Below, piece by piece: positions 27,446 to 37,032 of a stretch of DNA of 64,000 nt. The notes beneath the pieces were generated by a model. The model had not been told where the DNA came from, did no database searches, and was given only the letters and a program-made list of their open reading frames with translations. The stretch spans positions 124,001-188,000 of the forward strand of contig CALSMP010000006.1 of NCBI GenBank assembly GCA_943787485.1. The letters are read 5' to 3'. Every line of letters starts with the position of its first letter. Position 1 is the stretch's first letter. Position numbers and translations under genes: made by a program. The DNA is from an uncultured Luminiphilus sp. (GTDB taxonomy: Bacteria > Pseudomonadota > Gammaproteobacteria > Pseudomonadales > Halieaceae).

Positions 27446-30340
27446 TTGTCGCTTCCTGCAATCCTAGCGCCATCCTGCGCCACTGCGTGGCAACGAATTC
27501 GTGATCAGCTTAAGCCCCAATCCCTCGCCGAGTTGGAGGCGTTCCTTGCACAAGCAGAGCATCACGAGGCGTTTAACAAGCTGCTTGCTACCAGCGATTT
27601 TTTTCTAGAGCAATTCTTACGACATCACACCTGGTTTATCGACCAGCTTGCCAACCACGAGCTGCTTGAGGTCCCCGTTGTCACAGCGGATCTTATGCAA
27701 GAAGAGCTATCAATGGTCTTATCCGATCACAGTGGTGAGCCCGAGGTCATGGCGGGGTTACGCCGATTCAGAAATCAACAAATGCTGAGGATTGTTGCTC
27801 GAGAATTTCTGGCCATTGCGGAGCTCGATGAGACTTTTCGTGCGCTGACAGCTCTTGCCGAGGTCTCTATTCGACACGCCGTGGTATGGGCAACGTCCCA
27901 TTGGCAGGCGCGATACGGCATACCAAAAGGTGAATGGTCGGGTGAGCCACAAGAGTTGGTCGTGCTCGGCATGGGAAAGCTCGGAGGAGGGGAGCTCAAC
28001 TTGTCTTCGGATATCGATCTGATTTTTTTGTATCCGGAGTCTGGCGCAACAGAGGGACAAAGGAAGTCAGTTAGCAATCAGGAGTTTTTCATTCGTGTTG
28101 GCCAAACGGTGATCAAACTGCTCGACAGTCAGACCGTGGATGGGTTTTGTTTTCGGGTTGATATGCGGTTAAGGCCATTTGGCGGCAGCGGTGCACTCGT
28201 TGCTAACTACAGCGCGATGGAGCTTTATTTGCAGGAACATGGCCGTGAGTGGGAGCGTTATGCCATGGTGAAAGCGCGTCCGGTGACGGGAACCGTCAAA
28301 TCGACCGCACCGCTGGAACAGTTACTCGGGGCTTTTGTTTATCGGCGCTACACTGACTTTGGCGTCATCGAGTCCCTGCGAACTCTGAAGCAAACTATCG
28401 AGGCGGAGACCCGTCGACTGCAGTTGCAACACAATATCAAGCGCGGCGCCGGGGGGATCAGAGAGGTTGAGTTCATTGTTCAATGCAAGCAGCTTATCCA
28501 CGGCGGCCGCCATGACGCTTTGCGGGTGAGGCCGTTAAATCATGCTCTGCAGGTACTGGCGGATTTAGATCTTATTTCTCGGGATGATCGTGACGGGCTA
28601 AACGCAAGCTATCGATTTTTAAGGCGACTAGAAAATGCGCTGCAGGGAATTGCTGATGAGCAAACCCAGGCTTTGCCCGAAGAGGACGTGGCGCGAGCTA
28701 GGCTGGCCTGGATTATGGGGGCCGCAAATTGGGTGCAGCTTCACGGTGAGATAGACATGGCTCGCGCCAAGATAAGCCGCTATTTCAGCGAGCTAATCAA
28801 TCTGGGTGAAAGCGAGGACAAGACGTCCCGGCCCATTCCTAAATGGGAGGAACTCTCATCGTTGACTCTGAGTGAGAGGGGGTTTGCTGCGCCTGAAGGG
28901 ACGTGGGAGGCGCTTGAGTCTCTGATGAGCAGCATCAAAGTTGTGACGCTTCAGAAAAATGGCCGCGATAGGTTAGAGCAGTTTTTGCCTCACTTGATTG
29001 AGGCGGCCAGCCATCTTGAGTGTCCAGATCTGGGGGTGCTGCGCACGCTCCCCTTTGTTACTGCTGTCCTTCGCCGCAGTGCGTATCTCTCACTAATGAA
29101 TGAAAACCCGGCGGCGCTAGCTCAGTTGGCGTGGCTGAACGCGGGGAGTCTCTGGATCTCCAAAAAGCTCGAGCAGCGACCTGAATTGGTCGAGGAGCTG
29201 CTGCATGAGGAGAGGCTCTTCAGCGCCCCGTCCCGGGAAGAGATGGCCGCGCTCGTGAGAGAGCAGCTGCTGCGTGTTCCCGAGGATGATCTCGAGCAGC
29301 AGATGCAGTTGATGGCAACGATTAAGGACGGGGTGGTTTTGCGAGTGGCCGCGAGTGAGTTGAGCGGTCGGCTGGATATTATGAAGGCCAGTGACAACCT
29401 CACTTTCTTGGCTGAGGTCATCATCCAACAAGCCATTGACGTGGCGCGGGCAGAGTTGGTGTCTCGGCATGGCGTGCCCGGGGGTGAAAACCCCGGATTT
29501 GCAGTGATGGGCTATGGCAAGCTCGGCGGCATTGAGTTGGGTTACGGGTCGGACTTGGACTTGGTCTTTGTGTACAGCGGCGCTGAGGGAGAGACATCGG
29601 GGCCTCGCCAGATCGACAATGCCCGTTTTTTTGCCAGACTGGCTCAGCGTGTTGTTCATATTCTGGGTACCAATGTTGCATCAGGGCAGCTTTATGAAGT
29701 GGATATGCGCCTGCGCCCCAATGGCCAGTCCGGATTGCCGTGCGTTAATTTGGAGGGTTTTTTGCGCTATCAGGCTGAGTCTGCGTGGACATGGGAGCAT
29801 CAGGCGCTGGTCAGGGCGCGGCCGGTAGCGGGGGATCCGGAGCTATGTGCGGCCCTGAAAGAAGTTAGACGCTCGGTTCTCTGTCAACCACGGGATGACC
29901 AGCAGTTACTCGCTGACGTGATCTCCATGAGACGCAAGATGTGGACCGAGGGGGAAACCCAGCTCGCGGACCGCCCCGGGCAATTTGATATCAAGCGAGC
30001 CCCCGGCGGCATCATCGATATTGAATTTATGGTGCAATATTTGGTTTTACGGGAGGCACCACATCATTCATCACTCCCCGAAGACACAGATGTTGTAAAC
30101 TTGCTGGGCTCTTTGGCGACCCACGGCATCTTAACGACTGCTCAGGGAGAAACGCTTAGGGTCGCCTACCTTGATTACCGCGCCCATGTTCATCGCGCGG
30201 TGCTTGAGGGGGTGGAGCCCCTTGGGCACGTGGAAGAGTTTCAAGAGACGCTGACCACCGTTATCGAAATCCGTAACGCTATTCTGCCCGGTTTATCCGG
30301 ATCCCCGGAGCGGGCAGGTGGCAACATTGAAGAGAAGTAA
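27446..30340 (+). CDS. glnE: glutamine synthetase adenylyltransferase/deadenylylase
   Basis: GlnE adenylylates and deadenylylates glutamine synthetase in response to PII. The 964-residue protein (E. coli 946) has two nucleotidyltransferase domains, each with its catalytic motif: GMGKLGGGELNLSSDIDLIF near residue 175 (deadenylylase half) and GYGKLGGIELGYGSDLDLVF near residue 690 (adenylyltransferase half), each followed by a GlnD/PII-uridylyltransferase-like helical domain. The start is a TTG at 27446; no ATG is suitable. It sits in an apparent operon between the GspE-type ATPase and ilvE. Confidence 0.97.
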   Translation: MSLPAILAPSCATAWQRIRDQLKPQSLAELEAFLAQAEHHEAFNKLLATSDFFLEQFLRHHTWFIDQLANHELLEVPVVTADLMQEELSMVLSDHSGEPEVMAGLRRFRNQQMLRIVAREFLAIAELDETFRALTALAEVSIRHAVVWATSHWQARYGIPKGEWSGEPQELVVLGMGKLGGGELNLSSDIDLIFLYPESGATEGQRKSVSNQEFFIRVGQTVIKLLDSQTVDGFCFRVDMRLRPFGGSGALVANYSAMELYLQEHGREWERYAMVKARPVTGTVKSTAPLEQLLGAFVYRRYTDFGVIESLRTLKQTIEAETRRLQLQHNIKRGAGGIREVEFIVQCKQLIHGGRHDALRVRPLNHALQVLADLDLISRDDRDGLNASYRFLRRLENALQGIADEQTQALPEEDVARARLAWIMGAANWVQLHGEIDMARAKISRYFSELINLGESEDKTSRPIPKWEELSSLTLSERGFAAPEGTWEALESLMSSIKVVTLQKNGRDRLEQFLPHLIEAASHLECPDLGVLRTLPFVTAVLRRSAYLSLMNENPAALAQLAWLNAGSLWISKKLEQRPELVEELLHEERLFSAPSREEMAALVREQLLRVPEDDLEQQMQLMATIKDGVVLRVAASELSGRLDIMKASDNLTFLAEVIIQQAIDVARAELVSRHGVPGGENPGFAVMGYGKLGGIELGYGSDLDLVFVYSGAEGETSGPRQIDNARFFARLAQRVVHILGTNVASGQLYEVDMRLRPNGQSGLPCVNLEGFLRYQAESAWTWEHQALVRARPVAGDPELCAALKEVRRSVLCQPRDDQQLLADVISMRRKMWTEGETQLADRPGQFDIKRAPGGIIDIEFMVQYLVLREAPHHSSLPEDTDVVNLLGSLATHGILTTAQGETLRVAYLDYRAHVHRAVLEGVEPLGHVEEFQETLTTVIEIRNAILPGLSGSPERAGGNIEEK

Positions 30341-30351
30341 GAGGGCACACT

Positions 30352-31284
30352 ATGGATCTGTCCAAGCTCAGCGGGCAAATTTGGTTAGATGGCGAACTCG
30401 TCCCCTGGCAGGAGGCGCGTGTCCACGTGCTAACCCACACATTTCACTACGGCCTCGGGGTTTTTGAGGGTGTCAGGGCCTACAAGACAGAAAGTCAGGG
30501 TACCTGTATTTTCAGGCTACATGAGCATACAGACCGGCTTTTCCGTTCGGCAAAAATTCTTCAGATGGACATGCCCTGGGACAAGCAAGCACTCAACGAG
30601 GCACAGTGCGAGGTTGTCCGTGTAAATGAACTGGAAGAGGGTTACTTGCGCCCGATGTGCTTTCTCGGATCAGAGGGGATGGGCTTGAGGGCGGATAATT
30701 TGAAAACCCACGTCATGGTTGCGGCGTGGCCATGGCCCTCTTACATGGATCCTGAGGCTCGAGATCGCGGCATCGCTGTGCGCACCTCTAGCTACACCCG
30801 ACATCATGTCAACATCACGATGTGTAAGGCCAAAGCGAATGGCAATTACATCAACTCTATCATGGCGTTACGCGAGGCACTGGACAGCGGCTGTGAGGAA
30901 GCCTTGATGTTAGATAACGAAGGCTATGTGGCCGAGGGCAGCGGCGAAAACTTTTTTATGGTGCGAGACGGCGTGATTTACACCCCCGATTTGACGTCCT
31001 GTCTCGATGGCATCACCCGAAATGCTATTTTCAAAATAGCGGCAGATGAAGGTTATCAAGTCCGTGAAAAGAGAATTACCCGGGATGAAGTGTACATTTG
31101 TGACGAAGCTTTTTTTACGGGAACGGCGGCAGAGGTTGTCCCCATTAGAGAGCTTGATCGGCGTCAAATTGGTGAGGGAAGCCGAGGGCCGGTCACCGAA
31201 AAACTTCAGGGCATTTACTTCGATGCGGTCCGAGGCCGCTCGAGTCGATATGCCGAATGGCTTACGCCGGTTGGCGGTCGTTGA
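30352..31284 (+). CDS. ilvE: branched-chain amino acid aminotransferase
   Basis: IlvE is a PLP-dependent fold-type IV transaminase for the last step of valine, leucine and isoleucine synthesis. The 310-residue protein has HTFHYGLGVFEGVRAYKT, the PLP-lysine segment KAKANGNYINSIMALREAL, and the EALMLDNEGYVAEGSGENFF signature followed by TPDLTSCLDGITR. A GAAGTAAGAGGG stretch precedes the ATG, 11 nt after glnE. glnE-ilvE adjacency with LPS genes downstream resembles the Pseudomonas arrangement. Confidence 0.97.
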   Translation: MDLSKLSGQIWLDGELVPWQEARVHVLTHTFHYGLGVFEGVRAYKTESQGTCIFRLHEHTDRLFRSAKILQMDMPWDKQALNEAQCEVVRVNELEEGYLRPMCFLGSEGMGLRADNLKTHVMVAAWPWPSYMDPEARDRGIAVRTSSYTRHHVNITMCKAKANGNYINSIMALREALDSGCEEALMLDNEGYVAEGSGENFFMVRDGVIYTPDLTSCLDGITRNAIFKIAADEGYQVREKRITRDEVYICDEAFFTGTAAEVVPIRELDRRQIGEGSRGPVTEKLQGIYFDAVRGRSSRYAEWLTPVGGR

Positions 31285-31310
31285 CCCACGAGGAAGACTC
31301 AGTCCCTGTT

Positions 31311-32138
31311 ATGCTGACGCCCACCTGCCAAACGCTTCCCTCAGGACTTTTTTGTCGCTACTGGTGTCCCGACAATGAGGTGCGGGGCGCGGTGATCGTT
31401 GTTCACGGCCTGGGCGAGCATAGCGGCCGCTATCAGGCATTGGCGGAGGTTCTTGCGGCACGCGGCTTGGTGGTCATGGCGCTCGATCACCCCGGCCATG
31501 GCGAGTCCCCCGGCCACCGTGTTTTTATCCGCCATTTCGATGAATTTCTGACCGGTGTGCGTGAGTGCCGAGAGCACCTCTTGGGCGTGCAACCGGACGC
31601 CCCTTGTTTCATTCTGGGTCACAGCATGGGCGGGCTGATCGTGTCACGGCTCTTGCTCGAAGACCAGCACCACTACCGCGGTGCTCTATTAAGCGGTCCT
31701 GCGTTTGAGGCGGGGGAGCCGCCATCGCCTATATTGCTCAAGGTGGTGGGTCTCCTGGCCAAACTTTTGCCGCGGTTGGGTGTCATGGCGCTGGACTCCC
31801 GGGGAGTCAGTCGTGACCCCCGCGTTGTAGAGACTTACGACAAAGACCCCCTGGTTAATCACGGTAAAGTCACGGCGGGCCTCGCCCATGCGTTGCTTAC
31901 CACCATGGCGGCGGTACTGGATCGAGCAGAGGAAATCACTCTGCCGCTACTTGTCATGCACGGCGCCGCTGATTCCATGGCAGCACCGGCGGGGGCGGAA
32001 AAATTTGTTGCCCAGGTCGGGTCTCAAGACCTCACCTTTACGCTCCTCCCCGAGTTGTATCACGAGATTTTTAACGAACCCGAGGGCCCGCAAATCATGG
32101 GCGCTTTTGCGGACTGGATAGACGCCCGACTGCCATGA
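31311..32138 (+). CDS. alpha/beta hydrolase, lysophospholipase/monoacylglycerol lipase-like
   Basis: The 275-residue protein is an alpha/beta hydrolase of the PldB/monoacylglycerol lipase type. It shows the oxyanion region VVHGLGEHSGRY, the nucleophile elbow LGHSMGG, an acid residue in HGAADSMAAP and the catalytic His in LYHEIFNEP. GHGES follows the first strand pair as usual. I start at ATG 31311 with GAGGAAG upstream at long spacing; an in-frame start at 31257 would overlap ilvE. Its stop overlaps the rmlD start (ATGA). Substrate preference cannot be deduced. Confidence 0.87.
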   Translation: MLTPTCQTLPSGLFCRYWCPDNEVRGAVIVVHGLGEHSGRYQALAEVLAARGLVVMALDHPGHGESPGHRVFIRHFDEFLTGVRECREHLLGVQPDAPCFILGHSMGGLIVSRLLLEDQHHYRGALLSGPAFEAGEPPSPILLKVVGLLAKLLPRLGVMALDSRGVSRDPRVVETYDKDPLVNHGKVTAGLAHALLTTMAAVLDRAEEITLPLLVMHGAADSMAAPAGAEKFVAQVGSQDLTFTLLPELYHEIFNEPEGPQIMGAFADWIDARLP

Positions 32139-33007
32139 CCGAGGTCGCTGTTTTTGGCGCTCAGGGGCAGCTGGGTTGCGAGCTTCAGCTTACCCAGCCA
32201 GATGGTCTGGACGTTACCTATCTAACCCGTACTCAGGTCGATATTGCTAATATTAACCACGTCGCTGATTGTCTCAACGCCCTGAACCCCGCCGTCATTA
32301 TTAACGCGGCGGCCTACACGGCGGTTGATCACGCCGAACAAGAGCCACACCTTGCCGAGGCAGCTAATGCCGTCGGCCCAGGGAATCTGGCCGAGTGGGC
32401 CGGGCAGCGGGGCGCTCGGTTGCTTCACGTGTCAACAGATTTTGTTTTCGACGGCCTCAGTACCACGCCTTACAAAATTTACGACCGCCCAAATCCCCTC
32501 GGCGTCTATGGCCAAACAAAGCTGACCGGGGAGGAGCGGGTGTTGGCGGCCGATGCCTCCCATCTCGTGCTGCGAACAGGCTGGGTCTATTCACGTCACG
32601 GCGGCAACTTTGTGAAAACTATGCTCAGATTGATGAGCGAACGGGAACAGATAACGGTGGTGGAGGATCAAACCGGGACACCCACTTGGGCCCGAGGGCT
32701 GGCCAGTACTTGTTGGGCGCTGGCATCGAACCCCGATACTCGAGGCCTGTATCATTGGAGCGATAAGGGTTCATGTAGCTGGTTTGAATTTGCCCTGGCT
32801 ATTCAGGAGGAGGCACTGACGCTTGGCCTGCTCAGCCGTAAAATCGAGCTGCTGCCTATCCCTACGATAGAGTACCCAACGCCGGCGAGGCGGCCTGCCT
32901 ACAGCGTGCTGGATAAGACGGAGACCCGGCGCGCAATCGGTGACGAAGGCCAGCCATGGCGTGAGGCATTGCAGGGCATGCTTCGTGATCTGGCGAACAG
33001 TCTGTAA
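32135..33007 (+). CDS. rmlD: dTDP-4-dehydrorhamnose reductase
   Basis: RmlD reduces dTDP-4-keto-L-rhamnose to dTDP-L-rhamnose, the donor for O-antigen and surface glycans. The 290-residue extended SDR has FGAQGQLGCEL (NADPH-binding), NAAAYTAVDHAE, STDFVFDG and the catalytic YGQTKLTGE. The C-terminal PTPARRPAYSVLD segment is typical. The ATG overlaps the hydrolase stop, suggesting co-translation. rmlB follows on the same strand, while rmlC and rmlA are on the other. Confidence 0.95.
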   Translation: MTEVAVFGAQGQLGCELQLTQPDGLDVTYLTRTQVDIANINHVADCLNALNPAVIINAAAYTAVDHAEQEPHLAEAANAVGPGNLAEWAGQRGARLLHVSTDFVFDGLSTTPYKIYDRPNPLGVYGQTKLTGEERVLAADASHLVLRTGWVYSRHGGNFVKTMLRLMSEREQITVVEDQTGTPTWARGLASTCWALASNPDTRGLYHWSDKGSCSWFEFALAIQEEALTLGLLSRKIELLPIPTIEYPTPARRPAYSVLDKTETRRAIGDEGQPWREALQGMLRDLANSL

Positions 33008-33064
33008 ATTCGGGCGCAAAAGACAGCACGGCGGGTGTAATTCAGTAACGAGGAACAGTAGGCA

Positions 33065-34126
33065 ATGAGTCGAGCATTACTTGTGACAGGGGGCGCCGGC
33101 TTTATCGGCGCCAACTTCGTCTACTATTGGTGTCAGCGCTATCCCAAAGATCGGGTGGTGGTATACGACGCACTCACCTACGCGGGTAACCGTTCAAGTC
33201 TGAGCACGCTTGAAGAGCAAGGCCGCATTGTCTTTGTAGAGGGAGATATCTGTGACGGCGCTAAGGTGAAAAAAGCCTTGGCCGAGCAGGAAATAGACAC
33301 GCTGGTGCATTTTGCTGCCGAGAGTCATGTCGATCGCTCCATCACCAGCCCCGATGCCTTTATTCAAACCAATTTAATCGGCACCTATACGTTGTTAGCC
33401 GCTGCCAAAGAAGTTTGGTTAGGGGGTTCCGGTCGGCCGCATCGTTTTCATCACGTATCGACCGATGAGGTGTTCGGCTCCCTGGGTGCCGAGGATCCGG
33501 CCTTCACCGAGACCCTGCGCTACGAGCCCAACTCGCCTTACTCCGCCAGCAAGGCGGGGAGCGATCATTTGGTCCGCGCCTACCATCACACCTATGGTCT
33601 CGAGGTCACGACCAGTAACTGCTCGAACAACTATGGACCCTTTCATTTTCCGGAAAAACTGATTCCGCTGTGCCTTACCAACATTTTGGATGGACGGCCA
33701 CTGCCGGTCTATGGCGATGGCACTAATATTCGTGATTGGCTTTACGTAGAAGATCACGCTCGCGGTATCGAGCGTGTTATCACCGATGGAAAGCCGGGAG
33801 AGACCTACAATATTGGCGGCAACAACGAGTGGGCCAATATCGATATTGTGAAGCTGCTGTGTGTTGCTTTAGATCAGCGATTCTCCGTTGACCCAATCCT
33901 CGCTGAGCGCTTCCCCGATTCTCCGGCCGCGGGTGGCGACTCTGCGTCGTTGATCACCTATGTTGAGGATCGTGCCGGGCACGATTGGCGCTATGCAATT
34001 AACGCGGACAAGATAGAGCGTACGCTGGGCTTTGTACCCGCCGAGACCTTTGAAACAGGCATCGCCAAAACACTTGATTGGTATCTCGCGAACGAGGCGT
34101 GGTGGCGGCCGCTCCTTAGGCGCTAG
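33065..34126 (+). CDS. rmlB: dTDP-glucose 4,6-dehydratase
   Basis: RmlB converts dTDP-glucose to dTDP-4-keto-6-deoxyglucose, the second step of dTDP-rhamnose synthesis. The 353-residue protein has TGGAGFIGANF, HFAAESHVDRSI, STDEVFGSLG (catalytic Thr-Asp-Glu), YSASKAGSDHLVRAYHHTYG and RDWLYVEDHARG. GAGGAACAG precedes the ATG. Its TAG stop overlaps that of the convergent rmlC within CTAG. Confidence 0.97.
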   Translation: MSRALLVTGGAGFIGANFVYYWCQRYPKDRVVVYDALTYAGNRSSLSTLEEQGRIVFVEGDICDGAKVKKALAEQEIDTLVHFAAESHVDRSITSPDAFIQTNLIGTYTLLAAAKEVWLGGSGRPHRFHHVSTDEVFGSLGAEDPAFTETLRYEPNSPYSASKAGSDHLVRAYHHTYGLEVTTSNCSNNYGPFHFPEKLIPLCLTNILDGRPLPVYGDGTNIRDWLYVEDHARGIERVITDGKPGETYNIGGNNEWANIDIVKLLCVALDQRFSVDPILAERFPDSPAAGGDSASLITYVEDRAGHDWRYAINADKIERTLGFVPAETFETGIAKTLDWYLANEAWWRPLLRR

Positions 34127-34674
34127 ACCCGAAATTTAGGCACTTCGGTATACGCCAGTCCGGACTGGTCTTTTTCGGAGAGCAGTGGCGGTTGACCGTC
34201 GAGAATGGGCCAGTCGATACCCACCTGGGGATCATCCCACGCCAATGTCAGTTCGCTTTGAGGGTGGTAGTACTCGGTGCACTTGTAGAGAAAGTCAGCG
34301 CTCTCGGACAGTACATAAAAGCCATGGGCAAAGCCCGGGGGCACCCATAGCATCTCGCCCCCTTCTTCGGTCAGGGTATAACCCACCCACTGGCCACAAG
34401 TTGGGGAGTCAGATCGGAGATCGACTGCCACGTCAAAAACGGCGCCCGAGGTCACCCGAACCAGCTTTCCCTGGGGCTGTTCCGTTTGAAAGTGCAGGCC
34501 TCGCAGGATGCCCTGCCGAGATCGGGAGTGGTTATCCTGAACGAAATCCTCGGAGATGCCGAGCTCGGCGAATACCCGTCGGTTCCAGCTCTCTAGGAAA
34601 AACCCCCGGCTGTCACCGAAGATTTTGGGTTTGAGCAACACCACCCCCTTAAGCGGAGTCGGTTCAAGGTCCAT
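34123..34674 (-). CDS. rmlC: dTDP-4-dehydrorhamnose 3,5-epimerase
   Basis: RmlC epimerises dTDP-4-keto-6-deoxyglucose at C3 and C5. The 183-residue cupin-type protein has the [19 protein letters not shown] opening, [20 protein letters not shown] (catalytic His), VDLRSDSPT and [15 protein letters not shown], with the [15 protein letters not shown] stretch near the end. It starts 11 nt inside the end of rmlA, so rmlA and rmlC are coupled on the minus strand. Confidence 0.96.
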   Translation of the reverse strand: MDLEPTPLKGVVLLKPKIFGDSRGFFLESWNRRVFAELGISEDFVQDNHSRSRQGILRGLHFQTEQPQGKLVRVTSGAVFDVAVDLRSDSPTCGQWVGYTLTEEGGEMLWVPPGFAHGFYVLSESADFLYKCTEYYHPQSELTLAWDDPQVGIDWPILDGQPPLLSEKDQSGLAYTEVPKFRV

Positions 34675-35569
34675 CCCAATAAACCCCTCGCTCGTTTAAC
34701 AATCCCTCGAGATAAACACCGTAACCACTTTTCAAAAGCGGCTTGGCGAGTGCTTGGAGTTGCTCCGCGGAGATATAGCCCATGCGATAAGCAATTTCCT
34801 CGGGGCAGGCGATCTTTAAGCCCTGGCGTTCTTCAACGACCCGAATAAAATTCGCCGCGTCTAATAATGAGTTATGGGTGCCCGTGTCTAGCCACGCCAT
34901 GCCCCGAGACATGACCTCAACACGTAGGTCCCCGCGTTCAAGATAGGCTTTGTTAACGTCGGTAATTTCTAGCTCACCGCGAGGTGAAGGCTTTATTTCT
35001 TTGGCGATAGAAAGCACATCATTGTCGTAAAAATAAAGACCGGTTACCGCGTAGTTTGATCGAGGCTCGGATGGTTTTTCTTCGATACCCACCGCCATTC
35101 CTTGAGCATCAAACTCAACGACGCCGTAGCGCTCAGGGTCCTGCACATAGTATGCAAACACTGAGGCGCCCTGTTGTTGTTGTGCAGAGCGCTGCAGCTT
35201 TTGGGTGAGACCATCCCCGTAAAAAATATTGTCACCCAACACCAGAGCGACTGGGCTATCACCGATGAAGTCGGCGCCGAGAATAAAGGCTTGCGCCAGT
35301 CCATCGGGACTGGGCTGCACGATATACGATAAATTTAATCCCCACTGGGCGCCGCTCCCGAGCAGGGCCTGAAACGCCGCCTGGTCCTGGGGCGTAGTGA
35401 TTATCAAAATGTCCTGAATCCCGGCGCGCATTAGCGTCGTAAGCGGGTAGTAAATCATGGGCTTGTCATAAACAGGCATAAGCTGCTTGCTGACGGTGCT
35501 GGTTAGGGGATGCAGCCGCGTTCCAGACCCACCGGCTAGGATTACCCCTTTATAGCGTGTTTCAGACAT
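34664..35569 (-). CDS. rmlA: glucose-1-phosphate thymidylyltransferase
   Basis: RmlA activates glucose-1-phosphate to dTDP-glucose, the entry step of the rhamnose pathway. With ATG 35569 it has 301 residues, the normal length, and starts [17 protein letters not shown] then [29 protein letters not shown] and [16 protein letters not shown]-type segments follow (here [12 protein letters not shown]). A longer in-frame start at 35665 adds 32 residues foreign to the family. The ribosome-binding site is weak. Confidence 0.96.
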   Translation of the reverse strand: MSETRYKGVILAGGSGTRLHPLTSTVSKQLMPVYDKPMIYYPLTTLMRAGIQDILIITTPQDQAAFQALLGSGAQWGLNLSYIVQPSPDGLAQAFILGADFIGDSPVALVLGDNIFYGDGLTQKLQRSAQQQQGASVFAYYVQDPERYGVVEFDAQGMAVGIEEKPSEPRSNYAVTGLYFYDNDVLSIAKEIKPSPRGELEITDVNKAYLERGDLRVEVMSRGMAWLDTGTHNSLLDAANFIRVVEERQGLKIACPEEIAYRMGYISAEQLQALAKPLLKSGYGVYLEGLLNERGVYWDGP

Positions 35570-35728
35570 GTAAGAACCCGGTAAAAGCGGACAGCTTGCA
35601 GTGTATCGCGAGCGGGTAATAGTTGGCGAACCCGAATAGCCGAGTTTGCGGATGCCCTGATACACTGGGGCTTCCTAATCGGTGGGGACCGCCACATTAA
35701 CGCACCCGTCACAACAGCCGGGCACGCT

Positions 35729-37030
35729 TTGCCCGTGCTCGAAAAATCTGCCCTCGCGGAGGCCTCTCCGCGCCTGCGAATAGCCCTACTCGGCTATCGT
35801 TCGGCACCCTTCTCAGGCGGCCAGGGAGTTTATTTGAAGTATCTGAGCCGGGCCTTGGCCTCCTTAGGCCACTCGGTTTCGGTTGTTTCGGGTCCGCCCT
35901 ATCCGCACTTGGATGCCAATATTACCCTGCATAAACTGCCAAGCTTGGACCTCTATGCTAAGGGTCTGTCTTCGGTCACCTGGCGACAGATCTGGCAAGA
36001 CCCCCTCGCGCGCCGCGAGTGGTGGAGTAAGTTAACGGGGGGGTTTGTTGAGCCTTGGACTTTTGGCGAGCGCGTGCGCCAGTGGCTGCTGGAACACGCC
36101 GATGGTTTTGACGTTATTCACGACAACCAAACCTTGTCGGATGGCATCTTGTCCCTGCAAGACGCGGGGCTACCGTTGGTTACGACTATCCACCACCCCA
36201 TTACGCGGGATCGCAAGCTGGCTTGTGAGGCAGAAACCCGCTGGTATAACAAGTTGCTCGTGTTGCGCTGGTACGACTTTTTAACCATGCAGCAGCGGGT
36301 AGCCAAGAAGCTTGATCATATTGTCACTGTGTCAGGCGTAAGCCGCCGGGACATCGTGGCAGATTTTGGCGTCGACCCCCGCCGGGTCGCGGTCATGTAC
36401 AACGGCGTTGATGTCGATCTGTTCAAGCCCCGACCCCATCAGCCGCGCAAGCCGAATCAAATCATGGCGACGGCTTCGGCGGATACGCCCACCAAAGGCT
36501 TGCAGATTTTATTGCCGGCAGTGGCCGACCTGATTGCGGCAGGGAGGCACATCAATGTCGTTCTTATCGGCAAGCCCAAGCAGGGAGGTGATACTGAGCA
36601 ACTTATTCGCAGGCTTGAGCTAGAACCGCATATTCGCTGGTATCACGATCTTGAGCAGGAGCGCATTGTTGATCTTTATGCCGAAAGTACGCTCGCGGTT
36701 GTCCCCTCGCTGTATGAGGGCTTTGGTTTGCCTGCGGTGGAAGCTATGGCCTGCGGTATACCGCTCATTTGCAGTGATGGCGGCGCCCTGGCGGAGGTCG
36801 TTGGGGATGCGGCGCGCGTGGTACCTGCAGGCAATATAAGTGCTCTGACCGCAGCGCTAGCTGACTTGTTGGAAAATGTTGCCGCCCGAGAGGAGCTTAG
36901 TCAGCGCGGGCGCGTGCGCGCGCAGAGCGAATTTAGCTGGCAGGTGTGCGCGCAGCGACTGACCGCTTATTATCAAGGTGTGATAAGTCTTGTCGACCAT
37001 ACAGCTGACCCGTTGGAGACGGGCGTTTAA
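35729..37030 (+). CDS. glycosyltransferase family 4 protein
   Basis: A GT-B fold, retaining transferase of 433 residues. The N-terminal domain has the Gly-rich loop FSGGQGVYLKYLSRAL; the C-terminal domain has PSLYEGFGLPAVEAMACGIP, the E-x7-E motif of GT4, and a HNVVLIGKPKQGG-like strand (INVVLIGKPKQGG). Sugar donor and acceptor are unknown. The start is TTG 35729 or GTG 35735. It heads a co-directional set (GT4, methyltransferase, toroid protein) of tightly overlapping genes that ends against a converging second methyltransferase. It is divergent from rmlA. Confidence 0.9.
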   Translation: MPVLEKSALAEASPRLRIALLGYRSAPFSGGQGVYLKYLSRALASLGHSVSVVSGPPYPHLDANITLHKLPSLDLYAKGLSSVTWRQIWQDPLARREWWSKLTGGFVEPWTFGERVRQWLLEHADGFDVIHDNQTLSDGILSLQDAGLPLVTTIHHPITRDRKLACEAETRWYNKLLVLRWYDFLTMQQRVAKKLDHIVTVSGVSRRDIVADFGVDPRRVAVMYNGVDVDLFKPRPHQPRKPNQIMATASADTPTKGLQILLPAVADLIAAGRHINVVLIGKPKQGGDTEQLIRRLELEPHIRWYHDLEQERIVDLYAESTLAVVPSLYEGFGLPAVEAMACGIPLICSDGGALAEVVGDAARVVPAGNISALTAALADLLENVAAREELSQRGRVRAQSEFSWQVCAQRLTAYYQGVISLVDHTADPLETGV

Positions 37031-37032
37031 GT

